NCBI GenBank assembly: GCA_014377915.1
Contig: JACMOT010000009.1
Coordinates: forward strand, 1 to 46,844
Source: Tardiphaga sp.
GTDB taxonomy: Bacteria; Pseudomonadota; Alphaproteobacteria; Rhizobiales; Xanthobacteraceae
Length of the DNA stretch: 46,844 nt
Direction of reading: 5' to 3'
Below the pieces are notes generated by a model that saw nothing but the letters and a program-made list of their open reading frames with translations, was not told where the DNA came from and did not search any database. A program made the position numbers and the translations under genes. Of the stretch, positions 20,008 through 29,669 are shown piece after piece (position 1 is the stretch's first letter; each line of letters starts with the position of its first letter).

Positions 20008-21085
20008 GAAGAATGACGCCGAACCAGCCCAGACCCTTATAGGTCTCGTAGCCCGGCGTCGCATGGAATGCGACCATATTGCCGGCATGCTCATGATAAT
20101 AGCCGCTGCGACGTCCATTCAGCTTGAGCGCGATGCGCTCGGTGAGCAGCCCCTGGCCGTCGGACGCGGCGATCACGCGTAAATTCGAATCCACCAGCAA
20201 GACGCGGGTCTTGTCATCGTCGCCGATGCGCACGCCCTCGACGATGGCGCGGGCCTGGCTCTCCCAGTCGAAATGAATGGCGAGCACGCCGATGGCGCGA
20301 CCATGCGCCTTGCCGCCTTCGCGCACGCTGGCGCAGTAGGTCGCGACCTGCGCATTGCCGAGCAGCGGCTGCCGGTCGACATTGCCGGCTGTATATTCGT
20401 CCCCCGAGCGTAGTTTTCGCGCCTCGCGAAACCATGATGTCGCGGCGACATTGGCCCCCTTGACGTCGAAGCGACTGCCGAGACCACTGGCCAGCACATT
20501 GCCTTCGAGGTCGCACAGCCACAGATCGAGATACACCGTGTAGGCGCCGAGGATCACCGCGAGGCGTTCCGCGACGTGGGTCTTGGCGGCGTCGGTCGGT
20601 GAGGCGGCGCAGTCAATGATGGCGGAATCGGTGGCCCACCAGCGTACGTCACAGGTTCGCTCATAGAGGTTACGGTCCATCAGCTCGATGGCGTTGAGGG
20701 AGAGATCGACCATCCGCTCGCCGCGCGAGCGCTCGGTCATCTTGTCGATCGACGCCATCAGATTGCCGGTGCGGGCCGTCAATTGTGTTTCCAGATCGCT
20801 GGCGATGTTTTCGACCTGCTGGCCGACATGGCGCACCTCCTGTGCCACCACCGCGAAGCCGGCGCCCTGGGCGCCGGCGCGGGAGCTTTCGATCAAGGCG
20901 TTCAGCGCCAGCATCTTCATCTGGTTGGTGATGTTCTGGATCGATTTGGTCTTCTCGCGGGCGATCTGATTGACCTCGAGGGTCAACCGCGCGATCAGCG
21001 CGGAGATGTCCGACGCCTGCCCGCTGTCGTCACCCTGATCATCGGTCCTTGCCAGGCTGCTACCGCGATTCATCACCACGCTCAT
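19997..21085 (-). CDS. Soluble chemoreceptor-like protein with N-terminal MCP tip and C-terminal Cache-like sensor
   Basis: 362 residues without signal peptide or membrane span. Residues about 25-95 hold a shortened MCP signalling hairpin (NQMKMLALNALIESSRAGAQ, FAVVAQEVRHV). Residues about 125-360 look like a PDC/Cache-type sensor, with SWFREARKLRSGDEYTAG, ATYCASVREGGK and IGVLAIHFDW. This reverses the usual sensor-then-tip order and lacks HAMP and transmembrane parts, so it is cytoplasmic. It lies downstream of a single-domain response regulator on the same strand (112-base gap) and may form a signalling pair with it. Ligand unknown. Confidence 0.75.
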   Translation of the reverse strand: MSVVMNRGSSLARTDDQGDDSGQASDISALIARLTLEVNQIAREKTKSIQNITNQMKMLALNALIESSRAGAQGAGFAVVAQEVRHVGQQVENIASDLETQLTARTGNLMASIDKMTERSRGERMVDLSLNAIELMDRNLYERTCDVRWWATDSAIIDCAASPTDAAKTHVAERLAVILGAYTVYLDLWLCDLEGNVLASGLGSRFDVKGANVAATSWFREARKLRSGDEYTAGNVDRQPLLGNAQVATYCASVREGGKAHGRAIGVLAIHFDWESQARAIVEGVRIGDDDKTRVLLVDSNLRVIAASDGQGLLTERIALKLNGRRSGYYHEHAGNMVAFHATPGYETYKGLGWFGVILRGA

Positions 21086-21197
21086 CGCCGCATTCCTTGC
21101 AATATTGGTGTTTGATCAAATCGTGGTTTAGCGCGTAACGCGCTCATGTCGTTGTAGGGTACCTCCGCGATTATCCATCATCATACCTAACGCGAGA

Positions 21198-21653
21198 TTA
21201 ATTTACCTCTCGGCTTCGCTCATCGGTCATGCCGGGACGTCGGGTCGCGGCCGCGTGATCGTGGCGTGTCCGGTTCTCGGCCAGGCATTCATCGATCACC
21301 GCCAGCAGCGTTTTCGGCTTGAACGGTTTGCGCAGGGAGCGCGTGGCGCCTAGCGCCAGCGCCATGCGCAGGAAATCCGGGGCTGGGGAACGGCTTTCGG
21401 CAAAATCATAGCCCGAGATGGCGATCAGCGGCACCGCCGGCGCGCTCTGATGGAACAGCCGCACCGACTCGAAGCCGTGCATGTGGGGCATGAAGATATC
21501 CACGATCATCAGGTCGAACCGGCCTTTGGTCAGGACCGCAAGACCGGTCGCCGCGCCATCCGCCGTGACGACCTCGAAGCCTTGCTGTTTCAGCCACAGT
21601 TCAATCGCTTGCGATACCAGCGGATCGTCGTCGACAACCAGAATGCGCAACAT
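21198..21653 (-). CDS. Single-domain response regulator (CheY-like)
   Basis: 151 residues from the ATG at 21653 (GGAG six bases upstream); a longer frame is not receiver-like. Receiver fold with acidic pocket D8-D10, phospho-acceptor D52 (LMIVDIFMPHMHGFE) and conserved Lys in RSLRKPFKP. There is no output domain, only a short charged tail. The insertion YDFAESRSPAPDFLR in the alpha4 area is longer than in CheY. It probably relays signal in trans; the downstream receptor-like gene is the natural partner, but no kinase is near. Confidence 0.85.
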   Translation of the reverse strand: MLRILVVDDDPLVSQAIELWLKQQGFEVVTADGAATGLAVLTKGRFDLMIVDIFMPHMHGFESVRLFHQSAPAVPLIAISGYDFAESRSPAPDFLRMALALGATRSLRKPFKPKTLLAVIDECLAENRTRHDHAAATRRPGMTDERSREVN

Positions 21654-21860
21654 GGTGAGCTCCAGCAGGCCGATTTGGAGTCCGCGGCCCAATTGCCGCT
21701 GTTCCGGAGCGATCCGGCGACTCGGTTTGGCAAATCTGCTGAGCGACGCGCCCACGTGTCTGCGCTAAAATGCACATACACAGGTTGTGACAGGGGCATT
21801 CTTTTTGCTATTTTCAGCGCCTTGGTATCCGGCCACCCGCTTGTGGTATCTATATGAAAT

Positions 21861-21888
21861 CTTGCGGTTTCCTGCCGCCATGCCATAT
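21861..21888 (+). promoter_or_regulatory. Possible RpoH-type heat-shock promoter of htpG
   Basis: CTTGCG (21861-21866), 16-base spacer, CCATAT (21883-21888), 38 bases before the htpG ATG. The layout is close to alphaproteobacterial RpoH promoters (CTTG... and CCATAT/CTATAT). The match is partial and read by eye. Confidence 0.35.
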
Positions 21889-21926
21889 CGAGATCATCCG
21901 TTCTGACAACAGACTGAGTACGCCCG

Positions 21927-23798
21927 ATGACTGACACGACGACCGCCTCCGCCCCGACCTCGCAGCCGTTCCAGGCCGAGGTCGCCGAGCTGCTGAACCT
22001 GATGGTGCACTCGGTCTATTCCGAGACCGATATCTTCCTGCGGGAGCTGATCTCCAACGCGTCCGACGCCTGCGACAAGCTGCGCTACGAGGCGATCGCC
22101 AGTCCCGTGCTGATCGCCGAAGGCACGTCCCCGAACATCACCATTGTGCCGGACAAGGCCGCCAATATCCTGTCGGTGATCGACACCGGCATCGGCATGG
22201 ACCGCCAGGAACTGATCGACAATCTGGGCACCATCGCGCGCTCCGGCACCAAGTCATTCCTGTCGCGCCTCACCGAGGCCAAGGACGGTGTTGGCCTGAT
22301 CGGCCAGTTCGGCGTCGGCTTCTACGCCGCCTTCATGGTCGCCGAGAAGATCGTCGTGACCAGCCGCCGCGCCGGCAGCCATGATGCCTTCACCTGGACG
22401 TCGTCGGGCGGCGCCGGTTTCGAGATTGCCCAGCTTGAAAATGGCATGGACGTGCCCGCCGGCACCCGCATCGACCTGCATCTGAAGGACGACGCCAAGA
22501 AATATCTCGAGGCGCACGAGATCGAGCGCATCGTCGGCGCCTATTCCGACAACATCCAGTTCCCGATTCTGCTGCGGACGGAAGAGGGCGAGCCGCGCCA
22601 GATCAATTCGGCCAGCGCGCTGTGGCAGCGCTCGAAATCCGAATTGACGCCGGAAGACTACACCCAGGCCTACAAGTCGATCGCGTCAGCCTGGGACGAG
22701 CCGGCGATGACGCTGCATTACCGCGCCGAGGGGCGCTATTCCTACGCCGTGCTGCTGTTCGCGCCGTCCGCGAAACCGTTCGACCTGTTCGAGCCGTCGC
22801 GAAAAGGCAAGGTCAAGCTGTATGTCCGTCGCGTCTTCATCACCGACGATGCCGACCTGCTGCCGACCTATCTGCGCTTCATCCGCGGCGTGATCGATGC
22901 AGAGGACCTGCCGCTCAATCTGTCGCGCGAGATGCTGCAGAACAATCCGCAGCTGGCGCAGATCCGCAAGGCCGTCGCCACCCGCGTGGTCGGCGAACTG
23001 GAGAGCATGAGCGACAAGGAGCCGGAAGCCTTTGCAAAGATCTGGGACGCGTTCGGCCCGGTTCTGAAGGAAGGGATCTACGAGGACTACGAGCGCCGGG
23101 AGAAGCTGCTGGCACTGACGCGCTTCACCAGCACGACGGGCGAGAAGCGTTCGCTGAAGCAATACGTCGCCGAGCTGAAGCCGAACCAGACCGAGATCTA
23201 TTATCTCGCCGGCGACAGCATCGAACGGCTGAAATCAAATCCGAAGCTGGAAGCGGCGAAGTCGCGCGGCATCGAGGTGCTGCTGCTCACCGATCCGGTC
23301 GATGCGTTCTGGACCTCGACGCCGCTCGATTTCGACGGCAAACCGCTGAAGTCGCTGAGCCAGGGCGATCTCAATCTCGATCTGATCCCGCGCATCGATG
23401 AAGGGGCCAAGGACGAGACGACGCCGGAGACCGATGAAGCCACGACCATCGCGGTCATCAAGGAAGCGCTCGGCCAGCGCGTCTCCGACGTCAAGGTCTC
23501 GACGCGTCTGACTACTTCGGCGTCGTGCCTGGTGGCCGGCGGCCATGGCCCGGACCGCGAGCTGGAGCGCATGCTGGCGATGCAGAATCGCGGCAGCGTT
23601 ACCAAGCCGATCCTCGAGATCAATCCGCGGCATCCGCTGGTGGCCCGTATCGCCACCGCCGACAAGGCCGCCGGCGGCGACGCCGCGGATCTGTCGTTCC
23701 TGTTGCTGGAACAGGCGCAGATCCTCGATGGTGAACTGCCGGAAGATCCGGCCGCGTTCGCGGCAAGGCTGAACCGTCTGGTGCTGCGGGGAATGTAG
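21927..23798 (+). CDS. htpG: Chaperone HtpG (Hsp90 family)
   Basis: ATP-dependent cytosolic chaperone, 623 residues, standard for alphaproteobacteria. The N-terminal GHKL ATPase has [20 protein letters not shown] and [14 protein letters not shown]. The middle domain contains [21 protein letters not shown] and LNLSREMLQ; the C-terminal dimerisation domain follows. Transcribed alone. Confidence 0.97.
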   Translation: MTDTTTASAPTSQPFQAEVAELLNLMVHSVYSETDIFLRELISNASDACDKLRYEAIASPVLIAEGTSPNITIVPDKAANILSVIDTGIGMDRQELIDNLGTIARSGTKSFLSRLTEAKDGVGLIGQFGVGFYAAFMVAEKIVVTSRRAGSHDAFTWTSSGGAGFEIAQLENGMDVPAGTRIDLHLKDDAKKYLEAHEIERIVGAYSDNIQFPILLRTEEGEPRQINSASALWQRSKSELTPEDYTQAYKSIASAWDEPAMTLHYRAEGRYSYAVLLFAPSAKPFDLFEPSRKGKVKLYVRRVFITDDADLLPTYLRFIRGVIDAEDLPLNLSREMLQNNPQLAQIRKAVATRVVGELESMSDKEPEAFAKIWDAFGPVLKEGIYEDYERREKLLALTRFTSTTGEKRSLKQYVAELKPNQTEIYYLAGDSIERLKSNPKLEAAKSRGIEVLLLTDPVDAFWTSTPLDFDGKPLKSLSQGDLNLDLIPRIDEGAKDETTPETDEATTIAVIKEALGQRVSDVKVSTRLTTSASCLVAGGHGPDRELERMLAMQNRGSVTKPILEINPRHPLVARIATADKAAGGDAADLSFLLLEQAQILDGELPEDPAAFAARLNRLVLRGM

Positions 23799-23824
23799 TC
23801 GTTCGCGCCACGTCCTCTCCACGC

Positions 23825-23941
23825 GTCGTCCCCGCGCAGGCGGGGAACCATACGCCGTGACGAATTTTGTCGTGGGACAGATGCCGTTCCGCGATTATGA
23901 ACTCGGAGGCCATGGATCCCCGCTTGCGCGGGGACGACGAC
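23825..23941. repeat. Palindromic repeat, family B copy 1
   Basis: The left arm at 23825-23851 (GTCGTCCCCGCGCAGGCGGG then GAACCAT) is the inverted copy of the right arm at 23911-23941 (CATGGATCCCCGCTTGCGCG then GGGACGACGAC). The arms agree at nearly all of about 27 positions and enclose about 60 bases. A second copy of the same family is at 44433-44566. It fills the gap between htpG and the binding-protein gene. Confidence 0.8.
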
Positions 23942-24051
23942 TGATAGGGCGACGTTCGATTGTCTCCTGTCCTCATCCCAAAGATTAGCTGGGCATCCGC
24001 GCCGTTCTAAAATAGCTTCCCGTCAACATAAAAACATCGGGAGGCTATTCT

Positions 24052-25248
24052 ATGAAGTTCCGGCACTTGTCATCGGCTGTCGCCGCTTGCAGCCTGTTGG
24101 TCGCAGCACCCGCTCTGGCACAGGGCGTCAAGATCGGCATTCTCAACGACCAGTCCGGTGTCTATGCCGATTACGGCGGCAAGGGTTCCATCGAGGCCGC
24201 CAAGATGGCGATCGAGGATTTTGGCGGCGAAGTACTCGGCCACAAGATCGAACTCGTCACCGCCGACCATCAGAACAAGCCCGATCTCGCCGTCAGCATC
24301 GCGCGTCGCTGGTACGACGTCGAAGGCGTCGACATGATCACCGAATTGACGACGTCGTCGGTGGCGCTGGCGGTGCAGGAATTGTCGCAGCAGCAAAAGA
24401 AAATCGACATTGTGGTCGGCGCGGCCTCGTCACGGATCACCGGCGATGCCTGCACGGCCTATGGTTTCCACTGGTCGTTCGACACCCGCGCGCTCGGCGT
24501 CGGCACCGGCGGGGCGCTGACCGAAGCCGGCGGCGATACCTGGTTCTTTCTCACCGCCGATTATGCGTTCGGCTATTCGCTGGAGAAAGACACCGGCGAT
24601 ATCGTCAAGGCCAAGGGCGGCAAGGTGCTCGGTGCCGTCCGGCATCCGCTGAATTCATCGGACTTCTCCTCATTCTTGCTGCAGGCGCAGGCCTCAAAGG
24701 CCAAGGTGATCGGCCTCGCGAATGTCGGGCTCGATACTACCAATGCGGTGAAGCAGGCCGCGGAATTCGGCATTGTCGCCGGTGGCCAGAAGCTCGCCGG
24801 ATTGCTGATGACCCTGTCTGAGGTGAACGGGCTCGGCCTGCAGGCGGCGCAGGGCCTGGTGCTGACGGAATCGTTCTACTGGGACCGCGACGACAAATCG
24901 CGCGAATTTTCCGAGCGCTTCTTCAAGCGGGCGCAGCGGATGCCGAACATGATCCAGGCCGGCACCTATTCGTCGACGCTGTCCTATCTGAAGGCGGTGA
25001 AGGCGGCCGGTACCAAGGATTCCGATGCGGTGGCCAAAAAGCTCAAGGAGCTGCCCGTCGATGACGTCTTCGCGCAGGGCGGCAAGGTGCTGGCCAATGG
25101 CCGGATGGTGAAGGATCTCTATCTGTTCGAGGTCAAGAAGCCGTCGGATTCCAAGAAGCCCTGGGACTACTACAAGATGCTCGCCACCGTGCCCGGCGCC
25201 AAGGCCTATCCGACGGCGGCCGAAAGCGGCTGCCCGCTGACGAAGTAA
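24052..25248 (+). CDS. ABC transporter substrate-binding protein, branched-chain amino acid type (Peripla_BP_6)
   Basis: Periplasmic LivJ-like protein, 398 residues. Signal peptide 1-23 (APALA-QG). Mature start VKIGILNDQSGVYADYGGKG, then ITELTTSSVALAVQELS and FFLTADYAFGYSLEKD, typical of type-I binding proteins. A GGGAGG lies nine bases before the ATG. No Liv permease or ATPase is adjacent. Ligand unknown; this group also binds aromatic acids and amides. Confidence 0.88.
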   Translation: MKFRHLSSAVAACSLLVAAPALAQGVKIGILNDQSGVYADYGGKGSIEAAKMAIEDFGGEVLGHKIELVTADHQNKPDLAVSIARRWYDVEGVDMITELTTSSVALAVQELSQQQKKIDIVVGAASSRITGDACTAYGFHWSFDTRALGVGTGGALTEAGGDTWFFLTADYAFGYSLEKDTGDIVKAKGGKVLGAVRHPLNSSDFSSFLLQAQASKAKVIGLANVGLDTTNAVKQAAEFGIVAGGQKLAGLLMTLSEVNGLGLQAAQGLVLTESFYWDRDDKSREFSERFFKRAQRMPNMIQAGTYSSTLSYLKAVKAAGTKDSDAVAKKLKELPVDDVFAQGGKVLANGRMVKDLYLFEVKKPSDSKKPWDYYKMLATVPGAKAYPTAAESGCPLTK

Positions 25249-25262
25249 GCGGCGAACTCTTC

Positions 25263-25314
25263 CGTGTCCCAAGCGCGGTGCGGCATTCTGATGCCGCTCC
25301 GCGGAGCCGGGACC
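25263..25314. repeat. Palindromic repeat, family C copy 1
   Basis: CGTGTCCCAAGCGCGGTGCG ... GGAGCCGGGACC is closely matched by 41965-42017. Inside it GCGGCAT-x-GATGCCGC forms a tight hairpin. It lies between two convergent genes; further GC-rich hairpin sequence (GGTCCCGGCTCTGCG) continues to about 25395. Confidence 0.7.
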
Positions 25315-25405
25315 GCCAGGACCGCCAGCGGGTGCGACGGTCCCGGCTCTGCGAAGCGATACTGCGTATCGCATCGCGTCCGGGGCAAGACGTTCATCCG
25401 AAGCC

Positions 25406-26491
25406 TCAATACCCCGTCATTTCCAGATAACCGACGCCTTGCTGGCTGCCGGTGAAGGCGATCGGTCCTTCCCAATAGGGAAAGCTGGTCGCCATCCACG
25501 CCTGTGGATTGAGCGGCGTGGTCTCGATCTGCAAGCCGCGCGAGGCGATGCCGACGTTCCAGGAGGTTGGAATCCGGCGACCGGCGACCTCCGTGAACGC
25601 CGTCGGCGTCATGGCGATCGCGCCGGATGCGATCTGTTCGGAGCGGCCGTCCGGCGAAATCCAGTTGCCGGAAAAATAGTTTTGGCCGTCTTTCTGGCGC
25701 AGCCGGAACAACATCAACTTGCCGCCGCTGGCCAGATGCAGTGAGAACCAGTCCCAGCCGGTCTGGTCCGACGACAGCGGCTGGCTGGAGAATTCACGGT
25801 CCATCCAGGCGCGCCCGGTCACCGCGATTTGTCGACCATCCAGCGTGAGCGAGCCCTGCGCGGCGAACCAGGGCTGGCTGTAATAATACGACGCCTGGCC
25901 GCGTTCGGATTTCTTGCTGTAGCCGGCGTCGCCCTGCGGCACCAGCGGCTGCGGCGTATCCAGACGCAGATCGTAGCTGAACTCCGCGCCCGCGGCGGAC
26001 ACCCGCAGCGGCGCGACGGTCGCCTCGCTGAAGCCGTCTAGCCCGCGCAACTCCCACGCATCGATCCAGGCGCGGAATGGCATCGCGGTGACGCCGGCCT
26101 GGCCAATGCCGCCGCGCGCGAAAGCTTCGGCATAACGATGCACGGTCGCCGAGGTCGCCGCGGCGTGGCCCATCCAGATCTGCGGGTTGGCCCAGCCCTC
26201 GCGTTGCGCGCCGGGTGCCATCGCCTGGCGAAACAGCGTCCATTGCGCGCCAAACGCGGCGCCGGCGGCATCGACCAGATTGGCGGTGAGGTACCACCAT
26301 TCGATGCGGTAGTCGGGATGCGGGCCGTGATCGGCGGGGAAGGTGAGGGCTCGGCCGGGCGTCACGGTGGCAAATCCGTCGGCGTCGCGGCCGAGTCCGG
26401 CAAAGCCCTGCGCCAGCGCGCGCGGCGCGTTGAGGCCAAGCAGTGCCAGCCCGCCGACAAAGCCGCGTCGTGTGGGAGCGCTACCGCTCAT
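25406..26491 (-). CDS. AttH/CrtC-type lipocalin-like exported protein
   Basis: 361 residues from the ATG at 26491, overlapping the permease 3' end by 11 bases. The N-terminus TRRGFVGGLALLGLNAPRA looks like a twin-arginine signal, cut near ALAQG. The mature part has the AttH/carotenoid 1,2-hydratase-like signature DYRIEWWYLTANL, QWTLFRQ and QTGWDWFSLHLASGGKLMLF, forming two lipocalin-like halves. It is not a carotenoid enzyme by context. Last gene of an operon with a LolD-like ATPase and FtsX-like permease; homologous sets (AttEFGH-like) are known by arrangement, but the cargo is not established. Likely a periplasmic lipid or hydrophobic-ligand handler. Confidence 0.82.
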   Translation of the reverse strand: MSGSAPTRRGFVGGLALLGLNAPRALAQGFAGLGRDADGFATVTPGRALTFPADHGPHPDYRIEWWYLTANLVDAAGAAFGAQWTLFRQAMAPGAQREGWANPQIWMGHAAATSATVHRYAEAFARGGIGQAGVTAMPFRAWIDAWELRGLDGFSEATVAPLRVSAAGAEFSYDLRLDTPQPLVPQGDAGYSKKSERGQASYYYSQPWFAAQGSLTLDGRQIAVTGRAWMDREFSSQPLSSDQTGWDWFSLHLASGGKLMLFRLRQKDGQNYFSGNWISPDGRSEQIASGAIAMTPTAFTEVAGRRIPTSWNVGIASRGLQIETTPLNPQAWMATSFPYWEGPIAFTGSQQGVGYLEMTGY

Positions 26492-28940
26492 CGGCAAACA
26501 CCTTCACCAGTTTCGCCGGCTGCATCCGCAGCAGTTTCAGGATCGGCAGCAGCGCGGCCAGCAGCGACGCCAGCATGGCGACGCCGAGCAACTGGATCAG
26601 CTGGAGCGGAAAGACGTGGAACGGCAGCCGCCAGCCGAACGCCTTCACATTGACCACGGCGATCAGGCACCACGCCACCAGCAGGCCGAGCGGCAGCGCC
26701 AGCAGCGCGGTCAGCAGCGCCACCGACAGGGTCTTGAGCAGTTCGATCGCCGCCAGCCGCCGTCGCGTGATGCCGATCGCCCATAGCGGCGCCAGTTGCG
26801 GCAGCCGCGAATTGCTCAGCGTCAGCAGGCTGGTCAGCAGTGCCACCCCGGCGACGCCGAGCGTAAAGCCGTTCAATGCCGCGGTCACCGCGAAGGTGCG
26901 GTTGAAGATCCGCAGCGATTCCGCCTTCACCGTGGCCTGGTCCGCGAGGTTGCCGCCGTCGAGGCCAAATCGGCCTTGGATCGCGGCCATCAGCGCCGGC
27001 ACGGCCGCGGGCGCGACGCGCAGCCCCATCCGGGTTTGCGAAATGTCCGGGAAGCGTGTTGTCAGCGCATCGATGGCGACGCCGAGCTGCCCCTTCGGAT
27101 TGCCATAGTCGGCATAGATCGCGACCACTTCGAGTGACCAGCTCCCCGACGGCGCGGGCACATTGAGGTGATCGCCGACGCCCAGCCTTAGTCGCCGCGA
27201 CAACTGCTCGCTGATCAGCGCGGCATTGCCGCCGCGCACCCGGTCCCAGGCATCAGCCGTCGCTTCCAGCAGCGGCCATTGCTGGCGATAGGTGGCGTGG
27301 TCGGCGAAGCCGAGCACTTCCACCGGCAATCCGTCGAGTTGTACGTCGGCGCGGCTGCCCGGCAGTACCGCTTGCACGTCGTTGCGCGATTTCAGCCAGT
27401 CCGTGATCTCCAGCGCCTGCTTTTCGCTCGATGCGTTGAGGTAGATCTCCGCCGCCAGCCGGCCGTCGAGCCAGCCGGTAAAGGTGCGGCTGAAACTTTC
27501 CACCATGGTGCCGACGCCGACATTGACGGCCAGCGCCAGCAGCAGCGCCATCAGTGCGAGCGACAGGCCGGAAAGCTGTAGTCGGCTGTCAGCCCAGAAC
27601 CATTTTGCCAGCGGCCGCTTTGTGCTGCGCTCGCCGAGCGCCAGCACGATCCCCAGGATCACCGGCAGCGCCAGCGCCGCGCCGACCATCAGCGCGGCGA
27701 GCACCACGAAGCCCGCGATCAGCGAATCGCCGAGCCATAGCACGCCGGCCGCGCCGACCAGGATGATGGCAGCGAAGCTGCCTTGCAGTGTCAGCCAGCG
27801 GCCCTGGGCCTGCTGCCACGCATAAGGTTGCGCCGCCGCCAGCAAGGGCAGCCGCACCGCCTTGAGCAGGCTCGACGTCGCCGCGGCGAGCGCGCCGAGG
27901 ATGCTGATCGCCAGCCCGGCCAGCCACCATTCCGGCTTCAGCGTCAGTTGCCCCGGAATCGTCGCGCCGTACAGGCCGCGCAGGCTGGCCGCGACATCGG
28001 GCAACAGCGATGCCGCGATGAAATAGCCGCACACCAGACCGACCAGCCCGGCCACGATGGCAATCGACACCAGCTCGATCAGCAGCACGGTGTTGAGTAG
28101 TCGCGCCGACACGCCGCAGGCGCGCAGCGTGCGCAGCATCGGCCGGCGCTGCTCGAAGCCGAGCCCGATCGCCGAATTGACGATGAACAGGCCGACGAAG
28201 AACGACAGCAGCCCGAAGGCGGTGAGGTTGAGATGAAAACTGTCGGTGAGACGTTCGAGATCGGTTTCGGCGTCGGGCTCGACCAGCCGCAATTGATCCG
28301 TCACCGTTTCCAGCGCCGCGCGCGGGCCGCTGGTCTTGCCGATCAGCAGCCGCGTGATCTGTCCGGGCATTTTCAGCAGCTGTTGCGCAATGCCGATATC
28401 GACCACCAGCACGCCCTGCACCAGTTGCGGCTGCACCCGCAGCGGCGGCAGATGGGGCGCGCCCTCGATCGAAGGCGTCGCGCCCTCGGCGAGGCCAAGC
28501 TCCGCCAGGGTCTCTGGTGCCAGCAAGGTCTGGCCGGGCGGCGTGATGAAGCCCTGCACCCCGGCCTTGCCGATCTCCGCGGTGGCGCTCGCTTCCACTG
28601 GCAACGTCACCGGCTCGATGCCGAGCAGCCGCACCATCCGGCCCTCGATCGGTACCCGGCCTTCCAGGATCGGCGAGACCGGCCAGCGGGCGCGGCGTAG
28701 ATCGACGAAAAGCTGTTGCGAAAACGCCGACCCGTCTCGGCTCACCAGCATCGCGGTGCGCGCCCCGCCGAACGTCGCCGCCGCGCGGTCATAGCTGGTC
28801 CGGGCCTGCTGGTTCAGCGCCTGCACGCCGCTCCACAGCGCCGTCGCTGCGATCAGCCCGACCAGCAGCGTGGCCAATTGCGTCGGGTGCCGGCGCCAAT
28901 GGCTCAGCAGCACTGCCAGAACCCACAGCCCGCGTTTCAC
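26481..28940 (-). CDS. ABC transporter permease, FtsX-like (two FtsX domains)
   Basis: Large inner-membrane permease, 819 residues, starting with GTG and overlapping the ATPase stop (GTGA). TM1 is near 17-38, a large periplasmic region follows, then TM clusters near 235-370 and 385-470, a second periplasmic domain at about 485-690, and a last set at about 695-805. The two FtsX blocks (FFVGLFIVNSAIGLGFEQRR and GVALLTSLLTLSNSRL) are typical of the YbbP/LolE-like long permeases. With the LolD-like ATPase this should work by mechanotransmission, moving lipids or proteins from the inner membrane to a periplasmic acceptor, here probably the AttH-like protein. Confidence 0.88.
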   Translation of the reverse strand: MKRGLWVLAVLLSHWRRHPTQLATLLVGLIAATALWSGVQALNQQARTSYDRAAATFGGARTAMLVSRDGSAFSQQLFVDLRRARWPVSPILEGRVPIEGRMVRLLGIEPVTLPVEASATAEIGKAGVQGFITPPGQTLLAPETLAELGLAEGATPSIEGAPHLPPLRVQPQLVQGVLVVDIGIAQQLLKMPGQITRLLIGKTSGPRAALETVTDQLRLVEPDAETDLERLTDSFHLNLTAFGLLSFFVGLFIVNSAIGLGFEQRRPMLRTLRACGVSARLLNTVLLIELVSIAIVAGLVGLVCGYFIAASLLPDVAASLRGLYGATIPGQLTLKPEWWLAGLAISILGALAAATSSLLKAVRLPLLAAAQPYAWQQAQGRWLTLQGSFAAIILVGAAGVLWLGDSLIAGFVVLAALMVGAALALPVILGIVLALGERSTKRPLAKWFWADSRLQLSGLSLALMALLLALAVNVGVGTMVESFSRTFTGWLDGRLAAEIYLNASSEKQALEITDWLKSRNDVQAVLPGSRADVQLDGLPVEVLGFADHATYRQQWPLLEATADAWDRVRGGNAALISEQLSRRLRLGVGDHLNVPAPSGSWSLEVVAIYADYGNPKGQLGVAIDALTTRFPDISQTRMGLRVAPAAVPALMAAIQGRFGLDGGNLADQATVKAESLRIFNRTFAVTAALNGFTLGVAGVALLTSLLTLSNSRLPQLAPLWAIGITRRRLAAIELLKTLSVALLTALLALPLGLLVAWCLIAVVNVKAFGWRLPFHVFPLQLIQLLGVAMLASLLAALLPILKLLRMQPAKLVKVFADER

Positions 28941-29590
28941 CGGATCAGGCCGGCATGCAACTGGACCTGTCGGTCCAGCGTGGCGGCAAGACGAGCGCTA
29001 TGCGTCACCATCAGGAAACCGCAGCCGGTGCGCGCGACCAGATCGCGGGCCAGGCTGAGCACATTGTCCGCGGTTTCCTCGTCGAGATTGCCGGTCGGCT
29101 CGTCGGCGAGCAGCAGCAGCGGCTTCGAGGCCAGCGCGCGGCCAATGGCGACGCGCTGCTGCTGGCCGCCGGACAGCTGTTCGGGGTAGCGCTTCAGCAG
29201 CGCGGCGAGGCCGAGCCGCTCGATCAGTTCGCTCTGCCAGACCGCATCATGCTTGCCGGCGATGCGCGACTGGAAGGCGAGATTGTCGGCCACGCTGAGG
29301 CTGGGGATCAAATTGAATTGCTGGAACACCAGCCCGAGCCGGTCGCGCCGCAACTCGGCGCGGGCCGCATCCGGCATTCCCGAAATCAGCACGTCCTCGA
29401 GCTTGACCTCACCGCTGTCGGCGGCGTCGAGCCCGGCGATCAGATGCAGCAGCGTGCTCTTGCCACTGCCGGATTCGCCGGTCAGCGCCACGCTCTCGCC
29501 GGCGGCGACGTCGAGATCGACGCCGCGTAGCACGGCGACTTGTTCCTGGGCGGAGCGATAGGATTTGGTGAGGCGGCGGACGATGAGCAT
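28937..29590 (-). CDS. ABC transporter ATP-binding protein, LolD-like
   Basis: 217 residues from the ATG at 29590; an in-frame extension to 29665 does not look like the family. Walker A GESGSGKS at 38-45; Q-loop in LVFQQFNLIPSLSV; signature LSGGQQQRVAIGRA; Walker B LLLLADEPTGNLDEE; H-loop VTHSARLA. This is the LolD/MacB/FtsE class that partners FtsX-like permeases. First gene of the three-gene operon. Confidence 0.92.
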   Translation of the reverse strand: MLIVRRLTKSYRSAQEQVAVLRGVDLDVAAGESVALTGESGSGKSTLLHLIAGLDAADSGEVKLEDVLISGMPDAARAELRRDRLGLVFQQFNLIPSLSVADNLAFQSRIAGKHDAVWQSELIERLGLAALLKRYPEQLSGGQQQRVAIGRALASKPLLLLADEPTGNLDEETADNVLSLARDLVARTGCGFLMVTHSARLAATLDRQVQLHAGLIR

Positions 29591-29669
29591 GATCGGAGGG
29601 TCTAGCAGAATGTGGGCGTCGCGGCGACCAACCGGAAGGACGTCCTTGGTCCCCTTGAGCGCCAACGGA

